Shown piece by piece: positions 16,141 through 25,431 of a stretch of 64,000 bases of DNA (its first letter is position 1; each line of letters begins with the position of its first letter). The notes under the pieces were generated by a model, which saw only the letters and a list, made by a program, of their open reading frames with translations, did no database searches and was not told the DNA's origin. The position numbers were made by a program, and so were the translations under genes. The stretch spans positions 1-64,000 of IMG/VR virus record IMGVR_UViG_3300025000_000053. One strand, written 5' to 3'. This stretch comes from a virus.

Positions 16141-16596
16141 GTGTTATTTAATAAAAATGGAAAATCTGATAGTTTTAATGAAGATTTAACTTCAGATTCG
16201 TTGTCTTTAATTGTTGAAAATATGTTAAAAGAAGAATTGAGTAAAGAAGAATTAGAGGCTTTTTTAGAAGATTCATCTGAAGTTAATTCAGCTATGCGGG
16301 ATGATATATTACTTGAAAGAACTATTGTTAGAATGGATAAGTATGCGAAATTAAATAGAAATCAAAAAATAGCAGTATTCACTATTGCTAAAGAAAGAAA
16401 AGATCCTAAATTCAAAAAACTATTAACTATTTGGAGAATTGAAAGATTCTTAGAAGCTGAACTTATGAAGAAATATGGTAATGAAGGTATGCGTCGGGCT
16501 AAAGCTGGTTTAAATAAAGCCAGAACCTCAACCTCTAAAGTCGTTAAAAATATTGCTACTAAAGTTCATACACAATTTAATAGTGGGCTTAAATAA
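16141..16596 (+). CDS. Hypothetical protein, about 151 aa
   Basis: Start codons GTG 16132, TTG 16135 and GTG 16141 are all in frame after GAAAGGT; the spacing favours 16141. The N-terminal third is acidic and helical (KEELSKEELEAFLEDSSEV), the middle is basic (RMDKYAKLNRNQKIAVFTIAK) and the C-terminus is Lys/Thr/Ser-rich (KARTSTSKVVKNIATKV). No membrane segment. It is a single-gene rightward unit ending in a perfect palindromic terminator. The C-terminal segment loosely resembles residues 365-400 of the protein at 32346; both may be virion or core components, which is a guess. Confidence 0.6.
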   Translation: MLFNKNGKSDSFNEDLTSDSLSLIVENMLKEELSKEELEAFLEDSSEVNSAMRDDILLERTIVRMDKYAKLNRNQKIAVFTIAKERKDPKFKKLLTIWRIERFLEAELMKKYGNEGMRRAKAGLNKARTSTSKVVKNIATKVHTQFNSGLK

Positions 16597-16600
16597 TTAA

Positions 16601-16640
16601 AATAATACTAGATGAATATTCATCTAGTATTATTTTTTTA
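16601..16640 (+). terminator. Rho-independent terminator (perfect palindrome)
   Basis: The 34-nt perfect palindrome 16601-16634 (arm AATAATACTAGATGAAT) is followed by T7. Confidence 0.85.
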
Positions 16641-16657
16641 TGTTCCGTTGATAAAAA

Positions 16658-16668
16658 TATATATTATT
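16658..16668 (+). promoter_or_regulatory. Candidate promoter box TATATATTATT
   Basis: TATATATTATT lies 53 nt upstream of the TTG start of the RNAP gene, directly after a terminator. The GTAT box at -20 is missing here. Confidence 0.45.
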
Positions 16669-16720
16669 AATAGAGAAAAAACAAATAAATAATTTATACT
16701 AAAGAAAGGTGTGACTGTAT

Positions 16721-17520
16721 TTGGAAAATAACATAAAAGAAATTATTGATTTATTAAGTAAAAGGGTATTTATTATTTCTGATATTATGGAAAGTAGGGA
16801 AACATTCAATGAGAATCTTGAAAACATTTATGACTATTTAAAACAAGGTTTCGAAATTAAAGAATTAAGAACTTGTCCAACCTATTTTAGATTTAAAGAA
16901 ACAACTGAAATTCATGCTTTACAATTAAGACATTTCCTTACCAATTTAATGTTTTGGGAACCATTGATGAGACTTGATGTTTCAGATAAATTAGATGAAA
17001 CTTATATAATTGATTGTACTAAAATGTCAACTAAGTTAATTAAGAATTATATAGATAATAAAATTGTTATACCATATAAAAGGATAGTTAATAATAAGAA
17101 AATGAATAAAGTTATTCATGATATGATTTATAATTTATCAAGAATATCAACAGATTTCAATATTATACTTGGTATGAGTATTAATATTGAAACCTTTATT
17201 GATGTTGCTAAAAGAAATCCAAGATTTAATGAAATTATTAGAACACAGTTGGATGAAAATATGCAACCAACTGAGATTGAAGAATATCTAGATAAATTAA
17301 TGCATGAACAAATAGAGATACTAAAAAATGATGAAAAAGATAATTTATTAAAACCAATACTTAAAGCAGGTGCAGGTATAAAAAGTAAACAATTAGCAGA
17401 GTTCTCAATTTCAGGCGGGTTAAAACCGAATCTCAGTGGTACTACAATACCTATCCCAATTAATACTAATTATGTAGTCGGTGGACTAAGAAATATATCT
17501 AATTATTATATAGATTCCCT
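16721..17520 (+). CDS. RNA polymerase beta-prime subunit, C-terminal half, exon 1
   Basis: TTG start after AAAGGTGTGA. Exon 1 runs to the T at 17520, two bases into codon 267; joined to 18695-19901 it gives 668 aa. The end of exon 1 matches the beta-prime region before the bridge helix: KPILKAGAGIKSKQLAE, GGLKPNLSGTTIPIPINTN, GGLRNISNYYIDSL correspond in order to bacterial SGARGSAAQIRQLAG, KPDGSIIETPITANF and GLNVLQYFISTH. The catalytic NADFDGD segment is not here, so the subunit is split over at least two genes, as in phiKZ/AR9-type phages. The protein would form part of a phage multisubunit RNAP for phage promoters. Confidence 0.9.
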
Positions 17521-18694
17521 AAATTACATTGGGGCTTAGTATAGTAATATACTTCGAACAACTTCTTTAATTGTCGGGGAAGCTCTAAGAGCCTAAAACT
17601 ACCAAGCTATAATAGTGATATTATGGTGGCTTAATCTAATCAATTAAGATACGGTAACAAGGTTTTAGGATTGAGTAATCCGCAGCTAAGATTCTTTACC
17701 TTAATAAAAAAATTAGAATAAAAAATATTGGGTTGAAATTGGAGGTGAAGTAATGAATGATAAATATTATGCTCGAAAAATGTTAATAATAATTAGACTT
17801 AAACCTACAATTTATAGAACTATTTATATTAATAATAATCCTACTAGGTATGAAGTTAGTAATTACGGTGATATTAGAAATAGTAAAACTAATTTGATTA
17901 TGAGACCTACTACTGATAATAAAGGATATATGAGGATTTGTTTAACTATTAATGGTAAAAAGATTACAAAAAAAATTCATAGATTAGTAGCAGAATGTTT
18001 TATTCATAAAAAATATAGTTTTCAAAATCAAGTTAATCATAAAAATAGGATTAGAAATGATAATTATGTATGTAATTTAGAATGGGTTACAGCTAAACAA
18101 AATCAGGAACATTCATATTTAGTTGGAGGACCAAGAAAAGTTAAAAAAGGTGAAAAGATGTTTAACGCTAAACACTATGAAATAGATATAATAAAAGTAT
18201 GTGAACTTTTAGAAAGAAAATTTAAATCAAAAGTAATTAATGAAATAACTGGTGTAAATAAACATGTTATAAATAAAATAAAAGAAGGTAAACTCTGGAA
18301 ACATATTTCAAAAGACTTTAATATACCTAGTCCTCGACAAAAAGAAATATATAGCTATAAATTAAAAGAAAGAATAAAAGAATTACTAATATTAAAACAT
18401 ACTTCAACCCAAATAATTAATATTTTAGATTTAGAATATAGTCAACCATATTATTCTTTAATCTTCAATATTAAGAATAAAATGAAAAAAGGTAAAGAAT
18501 AAAGTTCAACGACTATCCTTTAGCTTTGAAATAAGCATTAGGAGTAGGGCTCAAGTGAGTGGGTGAAAATCCCTTAAATCGAAATAGGAAGCATCTTTAA
18601 TAATAAAGATGATGATATAGTCTGGTATCCTAAGGAAAGCTTAGGGAAGTTCATAGGAGAACTGTATAGACTAACAATCTATATGAACTTTACG
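17521..18694 (+). ncRNA. Group I intron in RNAP beta-prime gene (copy 2, HNH-bearing)
   Basis: The 5' splice site is set by P1: exon ...TTCCCT pairs with internal guide GGGG in ATTGGGGCT, with the final U opposite G. The 3' end is the G at 18694 (ACTTTACG). Joining gives D-S-L-G-G-R-K-S-L, which aligns without gaps to the start of the bridge helix (bacterial S-T-H-G-A-R-K-G-L). P2 is AGTAT/ATACT after P1, P7 is GACTAT/ATAGTC. Core blocks TTTAATTGTCGGGGAAGCTC and AATCCGCAG are shared with the other copies. The HNH gene 17753-18502 sits in the loop before the P7 5' strand. Confidence 0.9.
17753..18502 (+). CDS. HNH homing endonuclease with NUMOD4-like N-terminus (intron-encoded)
   Basis: ATG start after GGAGGTGAAG. 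The N-terminal part (RYEVSNYGDIRNSKTN, about residues 34-49) fits NUMOD4. The HNH domain follows: KIHRLVAECFI, NQVNHKNRIRNDNYVCNLEWVT and QNQEHS, with the His-Asn-His residues in HRLVAE, NHKN and NLEW. Helix-turn-helix-like repeats fill the C-terminal 110 residues (VNEITGVNKHVINKIKEGK-like, ILDLEYSQPYY). It would cut an intronless copy of the RNAP gene and spread the intron. The stop codon lies just before the P7 strand, so the core is not disturbed. Confidence 0.9.
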   Translation: MNDKYYARKMLIIIRLKPTIYRTIYINNNPTRYEVSNYGDIRNSKTNLIMRPTTDNKGYMRICLTINGKKITKKIHRLVAECFIHKKYSFQNQVNHKNRIRNDNYVCNLEWVTAKQNQEHSYLVGGPRKVKKGEKMFNAKHYEIDIIKVCELLERKFKSKVINEITGVNKHVINKIKEGKLWKHISKDFNIPSPRQKEIYSYKLKERIKELLILKHTSTQIINILDLEYSQPYYSLIFNIKNKMKKGKE

Positions 18695-19901
18695 AGGTGG
18701 AAGAAAATCTTTAATTATGAGTAAACTTGAGATGGGGAATTCTGGACATTTCGCAAGAATGGTCATGTTACTTGTTTCAAGTATTAATTTATCAAAAACT
18801 GTTGATTCATGTAATAGTGTACATCCAATAAAAATTGAACTATCTTCTAAAGAACATTTGATAAGAATGAGAGGTAGATATTACAGGACTATGTATTCTA
18901 GGAATTATCAATTGTTACGAGGAGATGAATATAATTTAATTAATGAAACTATTTTTGTTAAATCGCCTGCTACATGTGCATGTAAAGATGGTATATGTAA
19001 AATGTGTTATGGTGATTTATCTTATATAAATAAAGATATTACTATAGGTGCATTTGCTGGTACAAAAATTACTGAACCCGTATCACAAAATATTCTATCA
19101 TCTAAACACTTATTAACAACTAAATCACAAAAAATAGAATTCAATGAAGAATTCTATAAGTTTTTTAATATAAGTGGTAATGAAATCATTATTAATTCAA
19201 ATGAAGATAATGATGATTTAGATTTAGATGATTATACCTTACTTATAATTAAAAGTAATATTAAAACAATAGCAGATTATGATGATAATGATATGGAATT
19301 TAATGAATATGTAAATCTATTCCATGTATATAATAAGAAAACTGATGAAATGATAGAAATAAAAGAAACTGAAGAAAAAGATTTATATATATCTCCTGAA
19401 TTAAGAAAATTATTTAAGAAAAAAAGTAAGAAAGAAGTTTATGAGATTGATTTTAAAACTCTTGATGATGATAATAGAATATTCGTTATAGAAGTACTTA
19501 ATAATGAATTAACTAGACCTCTGTATGATATTATAAGGTTAATTGATAGAGTTGATTATAGAATCATACATTGGAACTGTGTAACAATTGATCAAATGTG
19601 TCAAAAGATGTTAGACTTAATAATAGAGTCTGAAATTAATTCAGATTCAGTTCATGGTGAATTAATACTAACACCATTACTAAGAGATAAAGACAATATA
19701 TTAGAAAGACCTAAATTCAACAGATATTTTAATAATGATGATGGATATCAAATATTAACAGTTAAAGCTGCTTTAGAGAAACATCCATCAGTATTAGTTG
19801 GCTTATCATTCCAAGCACTTGATAGACAATTAACAAACCCATTAACATTTAGAAAGAAAGAAAGTTCATTTATTGATCCTTTCTTTAAAGAAAGACCATA
19901 A
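18695..19901 (+). CDS. RNA polymerase beta-prime subunit, C-terminal half, exon 2
   Basis: The exon begins AGGTGGAAG; in the spliced frame it reads GGRKSLIMSKLEMGNSGHFAR, aligning with the bridge helix (GARKGL...NSGYLTR). Next come a zinc-binding element CACKDGICKMCYG (bacterial counterpart CDTDFGVCAHCYG) and the trigger-loop region IGAFAGTKITEPVSQNIL followed by SSKHLLTT, keeping the Glu-Pro, Gln and catalytic His but replacing the Met-Arg pair. The C-terminus carries an acidic insertion (NEDNDDLDLDD) and ends with PSVLVGLSFQALDRQLTN, near the bacterial C-terminal signature. The ATG at 18717 is not a true start. Confidence 0.9.
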
Positions 19902-19924
19902 AAAATAAAAGGAGTTGTTTTGTA

Positions 19925-20344
19925 ATGGAAAACCTTAAGATAAAATTAAAATATAAAATAGGAGAACCTGATAATAATTTATTAATTAGTAAAGAAATTT
20001 GGAATAAATCTTTAGATAAACTTAAAGAATTAATAGAAAGAAATTCCTTATTAGTTACTTTAGGTAAAGAAGAACCATTATTTACGGATTTTTTCAAAGC
20101 TATTGGTAGAATAAAAGAGATAAATGATGAATATGCTATTATTGAATTAATTAAAGATGTCAATAGTACTAAAAATACTATTGACATTATCGGAATTGAT
20201 AATTTGAGATTGAATTTTAATGCTTGGTGTAAATATGATAAAATAGATAATTTAAAGGTTGTTACTAGACTTACCTTAGGAACTTTTTATATAGATTATT
20301 GTTCAACACCAAGTCATACTAAAAATAAAAGAGGAGCTGTATAA
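19925..20344 (+). CDS. Hypothetical protein, 139 aa, downstream of RNAP
   Basis: ATG start after AAAGGAGT, 23 nt after the RNAP stop, so probably in the same transcript. The sequence is alpha/beta with a helical N-terminal half (WNKSLDKLKELIERNSLLV) and a beta-rich second half (IKEINDEYAIIELIKDV; LKVVTRLTLGTFYIDYC). No motif was recognised. A small RNAP-associated factor is conceivable from position only. Confidence 0.7.
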   Translation: MENLKIKLKYKIGEPDNNLLISKEIWNKSLDKLKELIERNSLLVTLGKEEPLFTDFFKAIGRIKEINDEYAIIELIKDVNSTKNTIDIIGIDNLRLNFNAWCKYDKIDNLKVVTRLTLGTFYIDYCSTPSHTKNKRGAV

Positions 20345-20345
20345 T

Positions 20346-21380
20346 ATGAAAAAACCACATCTTTCTGTACAATATAAAAAAGAGTTAGAGTTAGGTTGTG
20401 TTTTACCAAATCAATTTGATATTATATCAAAAGTTGGTAATTATGATGATGTAAAAGTTATTAATACTATTAAATTTCAGGAAGGTTCTGTTGAAGAATT
20501 TGGAATTAATGGTATTACTGAAGAGAGTTTATTATCAGTATTACTAATAAGATTTGAAGAGCTTCTTCAAAAGAGTCCTCTTTCTTGTGAAAAATATAAA
20601 CTATCATTAGAATTAGTAAATACACTATTACAATTATTAACAAAAACCGATGAAAATTATCTAATTCAAAATAACATAAGTAAAACAACTCTAAATCTTT
20701 TACTTGAAAAAAGAAAAGAAATTAAAGAAGAAATATTAACTAGAAAAATAACTCCAAAGCAGAGATTCATTAATCTTATTGATGAAGCTATTAAAAGGAA
20801 TATTAATCGTATTATGATTATTATACAGCAAATAGATAATTATGATTGTGAGCCAATTCATAATTATTATGGAAGTATGAATAATAATTGTTTTTCTGAT
20901 AAATTAAGATATAAGCTGATTGGTATTGAGACAGATGGGTTTAATACTTTAAAAAATGATATTATAGAAAATTTTGACGATGAATTAGTTCATAAAATAT
21001 TTAGTAAAACACTAATCTCTAGATTTTGTTATAGTAATTATATTGATAATGAATTCAATGAAAACATTTGTAAGTTATTAAATTTTAGACCATATAAACT
21101 CTATAATTCACCTAAAAAATGTTTATTAGATTATATTAAATACTCTGTTAGTATTCTTAGGAAATATATTGGTTATATTATAGAGGATTATAAAAAAGAA
21201 GTACGTCTTATAATGATTGATAATTTTTATGTACAAGACATAGAATTTATAAAAAGTCGTTTTAATGATGAATTAAATAATAAAAAAGAAACTCATTCTA
21301 TTATTGGATTTTATTCAAGTGATGATATTGATGAATTTAATAATATGATAGAAATAATGAAAAAAAGTAGATTTTATTAA
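20346..21380 (+). CDS. Hypothetical protein, 344 aa, with GxNGITEExLL motif
   Basis: The ATG lies one base after the upstream stop, behind GAGGAG. Residues 39-66 read as INTIKFQEGSVEEFG then INGITEESLLSVLLIRFEE. I recall a similar FQxGP..E.G.NG.T.E.LL pattern in short phage proteins of unknown function; the rest (mostly helical, KEEILTRKITPKQRFINL and onward) is not familiar. It has no membrane segment. It is the last gene of the RNAP unit and is followed by a long terminator hairpin. Confidence 0.65.
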   Translation: MKKPHLSVQYKKELELGCVLPNQFDIISKVGNYDDVKVINTIKFQEGSVEEFGINGITEESLLSVLLIRFEELLQKSPLSCEKYKLSLELVNTLLQLLTKTDENYLIQNNISKTTLNLLLEKRKEIKEEILTRKITPKQRFINLIDEAIKRNINRIMIIIQQIDNYDCEPIHNYYGSMNNNCFSDKLRYKLIGIETDGFNTLKNDIIENFDDELVHKIFSKTLISRFCYSNYIDNEFNENICKLLNFRPYKLYNSPKKCLLDYIKYSVSILRKYIGYIIEDYKKEVRLIMIDNFYVQDIEFIKSRFNDELNNKKETHSIIGFYSSDDIDEFNNMIEIMKKSRFY

Positions 21381-21394
21381 AATAATTATGTATT

Positions 21395-21452
21395 AATAAA
21401 TCATAGTTTTAGTAGTATATAATTTATACTATAAACTATGATTTATTTTTTA
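21395..21452 (+). terminator. Rho-independent terminator (15-bp stem)
   Basis: AATAAATCATAGTTT (21395-21409) pairs with AAACTATGATTTATT (21433-21447), then T5. Confidence 0.8.
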
Positions 21453-21465
21453 TAAAGAATTTAAA

Positions 21466-21476
21466 TATATATTATA
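21466..21476 (+). promoter_or_regulatory. Candidate promoter box TATATATTATA
   Basis: TATATATTATA follows a terminator and lies 67 nt upstream of the ATG at 21533. Confidence 0.4.
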
Positions 21477-21532
21477 TTGGTATAAGTTTTTATTATATAT
21501 AATAAAATATTTAAATTTTAGGGGGTATAAAA

Positions 21533-21790
21533 ATGGTAGGTAGAGGAACTGTGGGAGCTTTAAATAATTTAGTAAATGAATTTTGTGAAGTGTCTGAAGA
21601 CAAGTATAAAATAGTTAAGTTAAAAGAAAATATTAAATTCACTAGCAATTTTAAAGGAACAATTGAAGATTTAAAAAATGGTTTATTATATTTATTTGAA
21701 AAAAGCCATTCTGGTGATTGTCTTTGTCTATTGAATGATAGTCATTTAGTACTTGTTGATAGAAGAGATGTTTTAGATATAGTTTGTTAG
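21533..21790 (+). CDS. Hypothetical protein, 85 aa
   Basis: ATG start after GGGGG. Small alpha/beta protein with a Gly-rich start (MVGRGTVGALNNLV), a Cys-containing centre (SGDCLCLLNDSHLVLV) and an acidic end (DRRDVLDIVC). First gene of the rightward helicase unit; 37 nt before the helicase. Unrecognised. Confidence 0.7.
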   Translation: MVGRGTVGALNNLVNEFCEVSEDKYKIVKLKENIKFTSNFKGTIEDLKNGLLYLFEKSHSGDCLCLLNDSHLVLVDRRDVLDIVC

Positions 21791-21827
21791 ATATATAATT
21801 TTATTGGGAGATGGAGGATGTAACTAA

Positions 21828-23786
21828 ATGAATGAGTTAAAAAAATTAGAATTACCAATTCATAATTATAGGGATGAAATTTTATCAGCTGTTAAAGAAA
21901 ATCCTGTTGTGATTATTACAGCTGAAACGGGTGCAGGTAAATCAACTCAAGTACCCCAATTCCTTATGGAAGAGGGATATAGGGTAGTTGTAACACAACC
22001 TAGAAGAATTAGTTGTACAACTTTAGCTTCAAGGGTAAGTGATGAGATTGGTTGTGAACTTGGAACTATAGTTGGATATCGTACAGCATATGATAGAAAA
22101 TGTAATGATGATACTGAAATATTATTTTGTACGGATGGTCTTCAACTTGTTCGTGAAATAAATAATAATGGCTTAACAGATGTTCTTATAATAGATGAAG
22201 TCCATGAATGGAATATTAATATTGAAACTTTAGTAGCATGGACTCATAAACAAATAGAAGAAGGATGGTCTATAAAAGTTATTTTAATGAGTGCTACACT
22301 TGAATCTAATGAATTGGCATTATTTTATGGTGAAGATACACCTATTATAAAAGTACCTGGGAGACTTTTTAATGTAACAAGTCAAGAAGATTCACACTAT
22401 AGATTAATTTATAATATTGAAAACCTTGTTAAAGAAGGTCGTAATGTTCTCGTATTCTTACCAGGTAAAAAAGAAATCGAAGAAACTTGTGATGAGTTAA
22501 AATATTCTCAAGCAATAGTTTTACCCCTTCATGCTGAACTTGATTTAACTGAACAAGAAAAATGTTTTTTAACTTATGAACAACCTAAAGTTGTAGTTGC
22601 TACGAATGTTGCTCAGACTTCTATAACAATTCCAGATATTGATGCAGTTGTTGATTCTGGAGTAGAAAGAAGGGTTGAGCTCGTCGATAATATAGAAGGT
22701 TTATATTTAAAAGATATTAGTCAAGCGGACTGTTTACAACGTAAAGGTAGAGCTGGAAGAGTAAAAGAAGGTATTTATATACTTTGCTCGGATGTATCAT
22801 TTAAAGAACGTCCAGTTTTCTCTATATCTGAGATAAATAGATCTAGATTAGATCAATTATTTTTACGCCTTGCTGTTGTAGGCATTGATGCAACAAAACT
22901 AGAATTTTTCCATCAACCAAATATAGAAGATCTACTTGAAGCTAAAAGAACTCTCCATGTTTTAGGTGCCATGTTAGATGATAAAGTAACCACTATCGGT
23001 AGACTCATGGGAAAATTACCAGTATCAGTTCATATAGCTAGAATGATTGTTGAAGCCGATAAACTTGGAGTTGTTGATGATGTAATAACAATTGCATCTA
23101 TATTGGAAACATACACTGGAACTCTTCGTGATAGAAATGGTAGATGGTTATCTTTTACATCAGAACGTAAAAGTGATTTATTAGTAGAACTCGATCTATG
23201 GAATTTAGCACAAGGTAAATTAGCAAAAGACCTTCATGAATTCGGTATATTTAAAAAATCTTATTATAAAGCAAGAGAAATTCGTAATAAACTATATAAA
23301 TCACTAAATGGATTAGTACAATTTGGCTCTAACGGTAAACGTGAATCTATTATGCAATCATGTGTTGCTGGTATGATAGATCATGTATATTTTAATAGTT
23401 TCATCGGATACCAAAATAGTAAAGATACCATTGGGCGTAATATATCGAAAGATAGTGTTACTAATATTTATGGTGGGAGTAAATTAATTGTAGGTCTACC
23501 AAAAGATATTCAATTTATTGGAAGATGGGGTAATAAATGTATTATAAATTTAGTTTCAATGTGTACGGAGATTGATGCAGAGCAATTAATTAAAGTAGCC
23601 CCACAGTTTATCCAAATTAAAGAGGGTATCAATCCTTTTTATAGTGTTGAACAAGATTCATGTTATTCAACAAAAAGAATTTTGTTTAATGATCAATTAA
23701 TTAAAGAAGAAATTGTTAAAAGTCCAGAACATGAAAAAGCAAGTGAACTTTTTATAAATTGGCTCGCTTGTAACATGGTTATATAA
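21828..23786 (+). CDS. HrpA/HrpB-like DEAH-box RNA helicase
   Basis: SF2 helicase of the DEAH/RHA class, probably remodelling RNA or ribonucleoprotein. Motif I GAGKST at 35-40, motif Ia TQPRRISC (56-63), motif II DEVH at 123-126 (DEAH variant), motif III SAT at 155-157, motif IV region VLVFLPGKKEIEE (208-220), motif V ATNVAQTSITI (258-268) and motif VI QRKGRAGR at 304-311. The C-terminal ~300 residues would hold the winged-helix and ratchet domains of this class. Length 652 aa is shorter than bacterial HrpA (about 1300) and close to a minimal DEAH helicase. ATG start after GGAGATGGAGG. Codon use is slightly less AT-extreme than its neighbours, possibly a sign of later acquisition. Confidence 0.9.
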   Translation: MNELKKLELPIHNYRDEILSAVKENPVVIITAETGAGKSTQVPQFLMEEGYRVVVTQPRRISCTTLASRVSDEIGCELGTIVGYRTAYDRKCNDDTEILFCTDGLQLVREINNNGLTDVLIIDEVHEWNINIETLVAWTHKQIEEGWSIKVILMSATLESNELALFYGEDTPIIKVPGRLFNVTSQEDSHYRLIYNIENLVKEGRNVLVFLPGKKEIEETCDELKYSQAIVLPLHAELDLTEQEKCFLTYEQPKVVVATNVAQTSITIPDIDAVVDSGVERRVELVDNIEGLYLKDISQADCLQRKGRAGRVKEGIYILCSDVSFKERPVFSISEINRSRLDQLFLRLAVVGIDATKLEFFHQPNIEDLLEAKRTLHVLGAMLDDKVTTIGRLMGKLPVSVHIARMIVEADKLGVVDDVITIASILETYTGTLRDRNGRWLSFTSERKSDLLVELDLWNLAQGKLAKDLHEFGIFKKSYYKAREIRNKLYKSLNGLVQFGSNGKRESIMQSCVAGMIDHVYFNSFIGYQNSKDTIGRNISKDSVTNIYGGSKLIVGLPKDIQFIGRWGNKCIINLVSMCTEIDAEQLIKVAPQFIQIKEGINPFYSVEQDSCYSTKRILFNDQLIKEEIVKSPEHEKASELFINWLACNMVI

Positions 23787-23809
23787 AAATAAAGGAGTGT
23801 GATAATAAT

Positions 23810-24826
23810 ATGAATTTATCCTCTATAATAGTATACAATCAACAAATACAACTGAATGCCCGAAAATTTAATATTCAGGCAGGTGAAGACATTTTTCCAA
23901 TAATGTCTAAATCTCAATGGAAAGAACACTTAACTAATCTATTAAATGGTGCAAGAAATTTATCAGAAATTATAGATTTAAGTATTCTTCAGATTCCTCA
24001 ATTAGATTCAGAATTAATTGAGATAATAAAAGAATTTAATCCTGATTTTATTACAGTTGACAATAATATTCTACATATAGAATATGGTAAAGAAGATGAT
24101 AAATACTATTGTCGAACTAATGTTGACGAAAATTTTGCACGTAATACTATATTAGATAATATAGTATTACCTGGAGGTCGTATTGTTGAAATTTATTGTA
24201 ATAATATTTCAGCCAATAATTTTATAAATTTAGTAGAAAAAATCGAGGGTGAACGAATAAAAAGACGTTTATCTCAGATTTCAACTAAATATGAAAAATG
24301 GACATCTAAATTAGACAATGTGTTGGAATGGATACCAGAAATTGGTTCCAAAGTTGAAATTACACGTAAGGATAATGGAAAGGGTGAACCAATCAACGGT
24401 TTTATAACATTGAAAATGGAACACAATGGGTGGACAAAATTTATTACAGAAGATGATAGATATAAAGTGATTGTTGATACCCAAAGTATTATTGAACAAA
24501 TAATGAAATTATTTGTTGACGAGATTTTTACAATAAATAGAGAAGACCCATGGTACAAAAATGAAGGAAGCTTTTTTTCAAATTGGCGATTAACTGAATT
24601 GGGTCAACGATTGCTAGATAAATTTAATGAACTTGCTAATGTTGACTATATTGAAAACTTATCTATTAATAATATAATAGATAGGATTAATAATATTAAA
24701 GGTCTTATATCATCTACTAAAAATGAAATTGAATTTGGTGGAAAGGATAAAGCAATAAAAAATCTTAATAATTCTATAGAATTATTAAGAGATTCTTTTA
24801 ATGCAAGTAAATGTTATAAAAAATAA
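23810..24826 (+). CDS. Hypothetical protein, 338 aa
   Basis: ATG start after AAAGGAGTG, 23 nt behind the helicase. The N-terminal half is globular alpha/beta (EDIFPIMSKSQWKEHLTNLL; CRTNVDENFARNTIL), the centre has a beta-rich patch (GSKVEITRKDNGKGEPINGF) and the C-terminus is a charged helix. No catalytic motif is visible. Position suggests co-expression with the helicase and the Nudix protein. Confidence 0.7.
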   Translation: MNLSSIIVYNQQIQLNARKFNIQAGEDIFPIMSKSQWKEHLTNLLNGARNLSEIIDLSILQIPQLDSELIEIIKEFNPDFITVDNNILHIEYGKEDDKYYCRTNVDENFARNTILDNIVLPGGRIVEIYCNNISANNFINLVEKIEGERIKRRLSQISTKYEKWTSKLDNVLEWIPEIGSKVEITRKDNGKGEPINGFITLKMEHNGWTKFITEDDRYKVIVDTQSIIEQIMKLFVDEIFTINREDPWYKNEGSFFSNWRLTELGQRLLDKFNELANVDYIENLSINNIIDRINNIKGLISSTKNEIEFGGKDKAIKNLNNSIELLRDSFNASKCYKK

Positions 24827-24845
24827 AAAAAGGGGCTGTTTTATA

Positions 24846-25280
24846 ATGTTATCCCATCAAGTTGCATCAGTTTTTATCATTAATGATAAAAATGAAATTC
24901 TATTAATTAATCACAAAAAACTTATTGTTTGGCTTCCACCAGGCGGTCATGTTGAACATGAAAAAAATGAATTAATTCATCATGCTGCAATTAGAGAAGT
25001 GATGGAAGAGACTGGTGTTCATTTTAAGTTTATAAGTGGTGGGAAAGGTGATATGAATAAAGTATTAGGTTCATTACCTTTACCCTCATTTATTCAACTA
25101 GAAGATTTAGGCGATCATTATCATGAAGACTTTATTTATGTTGGACTATTTGTTTCAAATGATATACCTAAAGAAGCTACAGAAATTAAATGGTTTAACA
25201 AAGAAAGTATTAATTCAATTAATACTTTTGAACATGTTAAAAGACATCTTCAAATAATTTGTAATAGATATTTTATTTAA
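24846..25280 (+). CDS. Nudix hydrolase
   Basis: Hydrolyses a nucleoside diphosphate linked to some group X. The frame is open upstream, but the ribosome binding site AAAGGGGCTG favours the ATG at 24846, giving 144 aa. The Nudix box is GGHVEHEKNE (33-42) then REVMEETGV (50-58), with the Mg-binding Glu pair E54-E55 and the R50-E51. The spacing between Gly and the first Glu is slightly longer than the classical box. The PPGGH start and a C-terminal EIKWFNKESI segment are typical. Phage Nudix enzymes may cleanse the nucleotide pool or act on NAD-like or capped substrates; the substrate cannot be told here. Confidence 0.9.
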   Translation: MLSHQVASVFIINDKNEILLINHKKLIVWLPPGGHVEHEKNELIHHAAIREVMEETGVHFKFISGGKGDMNKVLGSLPLPSFIQLEDLGDHYHEDFIYVGLFVSNDIPKEATEIKWFNKESINSINTFEHVKRHLQIICNRYFI

Positions 25281-25285
25281 TAAAA

Positions 25286-25317
25286 ATAAAGGAGAGAAAA
25301 TCTCCTTTATTTTTTTC
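25286..25317 (+). terminator. Rho-independent terminator
   Basis: ATAAAGGAGA (25286-25295) pairs with TCTCCTTTAT (25301-25310), then T6. Confidence 0.8.
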
Positions 25318-25348
25318 GTATGTTTGTACTATTCATTTATATATTATA
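25318..25348 (+). promoter_or_regulatory. Candidate phage promoter (GTAT + TATATATTATA)
   Basis: GTATGTTTG starts at 25318, immediately after the terminator T tract, and TATATATTATA spans 25338-25348, again 20 nt start to start. Confidence 0.6.
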
Positions 25349-25431
25349 TTAACATAATAGGATATAATACACACTAAAAATATATATTAAATATATCTTA
25401 TTAAAAAATAAAAAGAGGGGGAATTTTTTGT

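Noticed and set aside
18502-18694. HNH tail and intron 3' part as a possible IS element
   Set aside because: No transposase and no terminal repeats; it matches the group I intron core.
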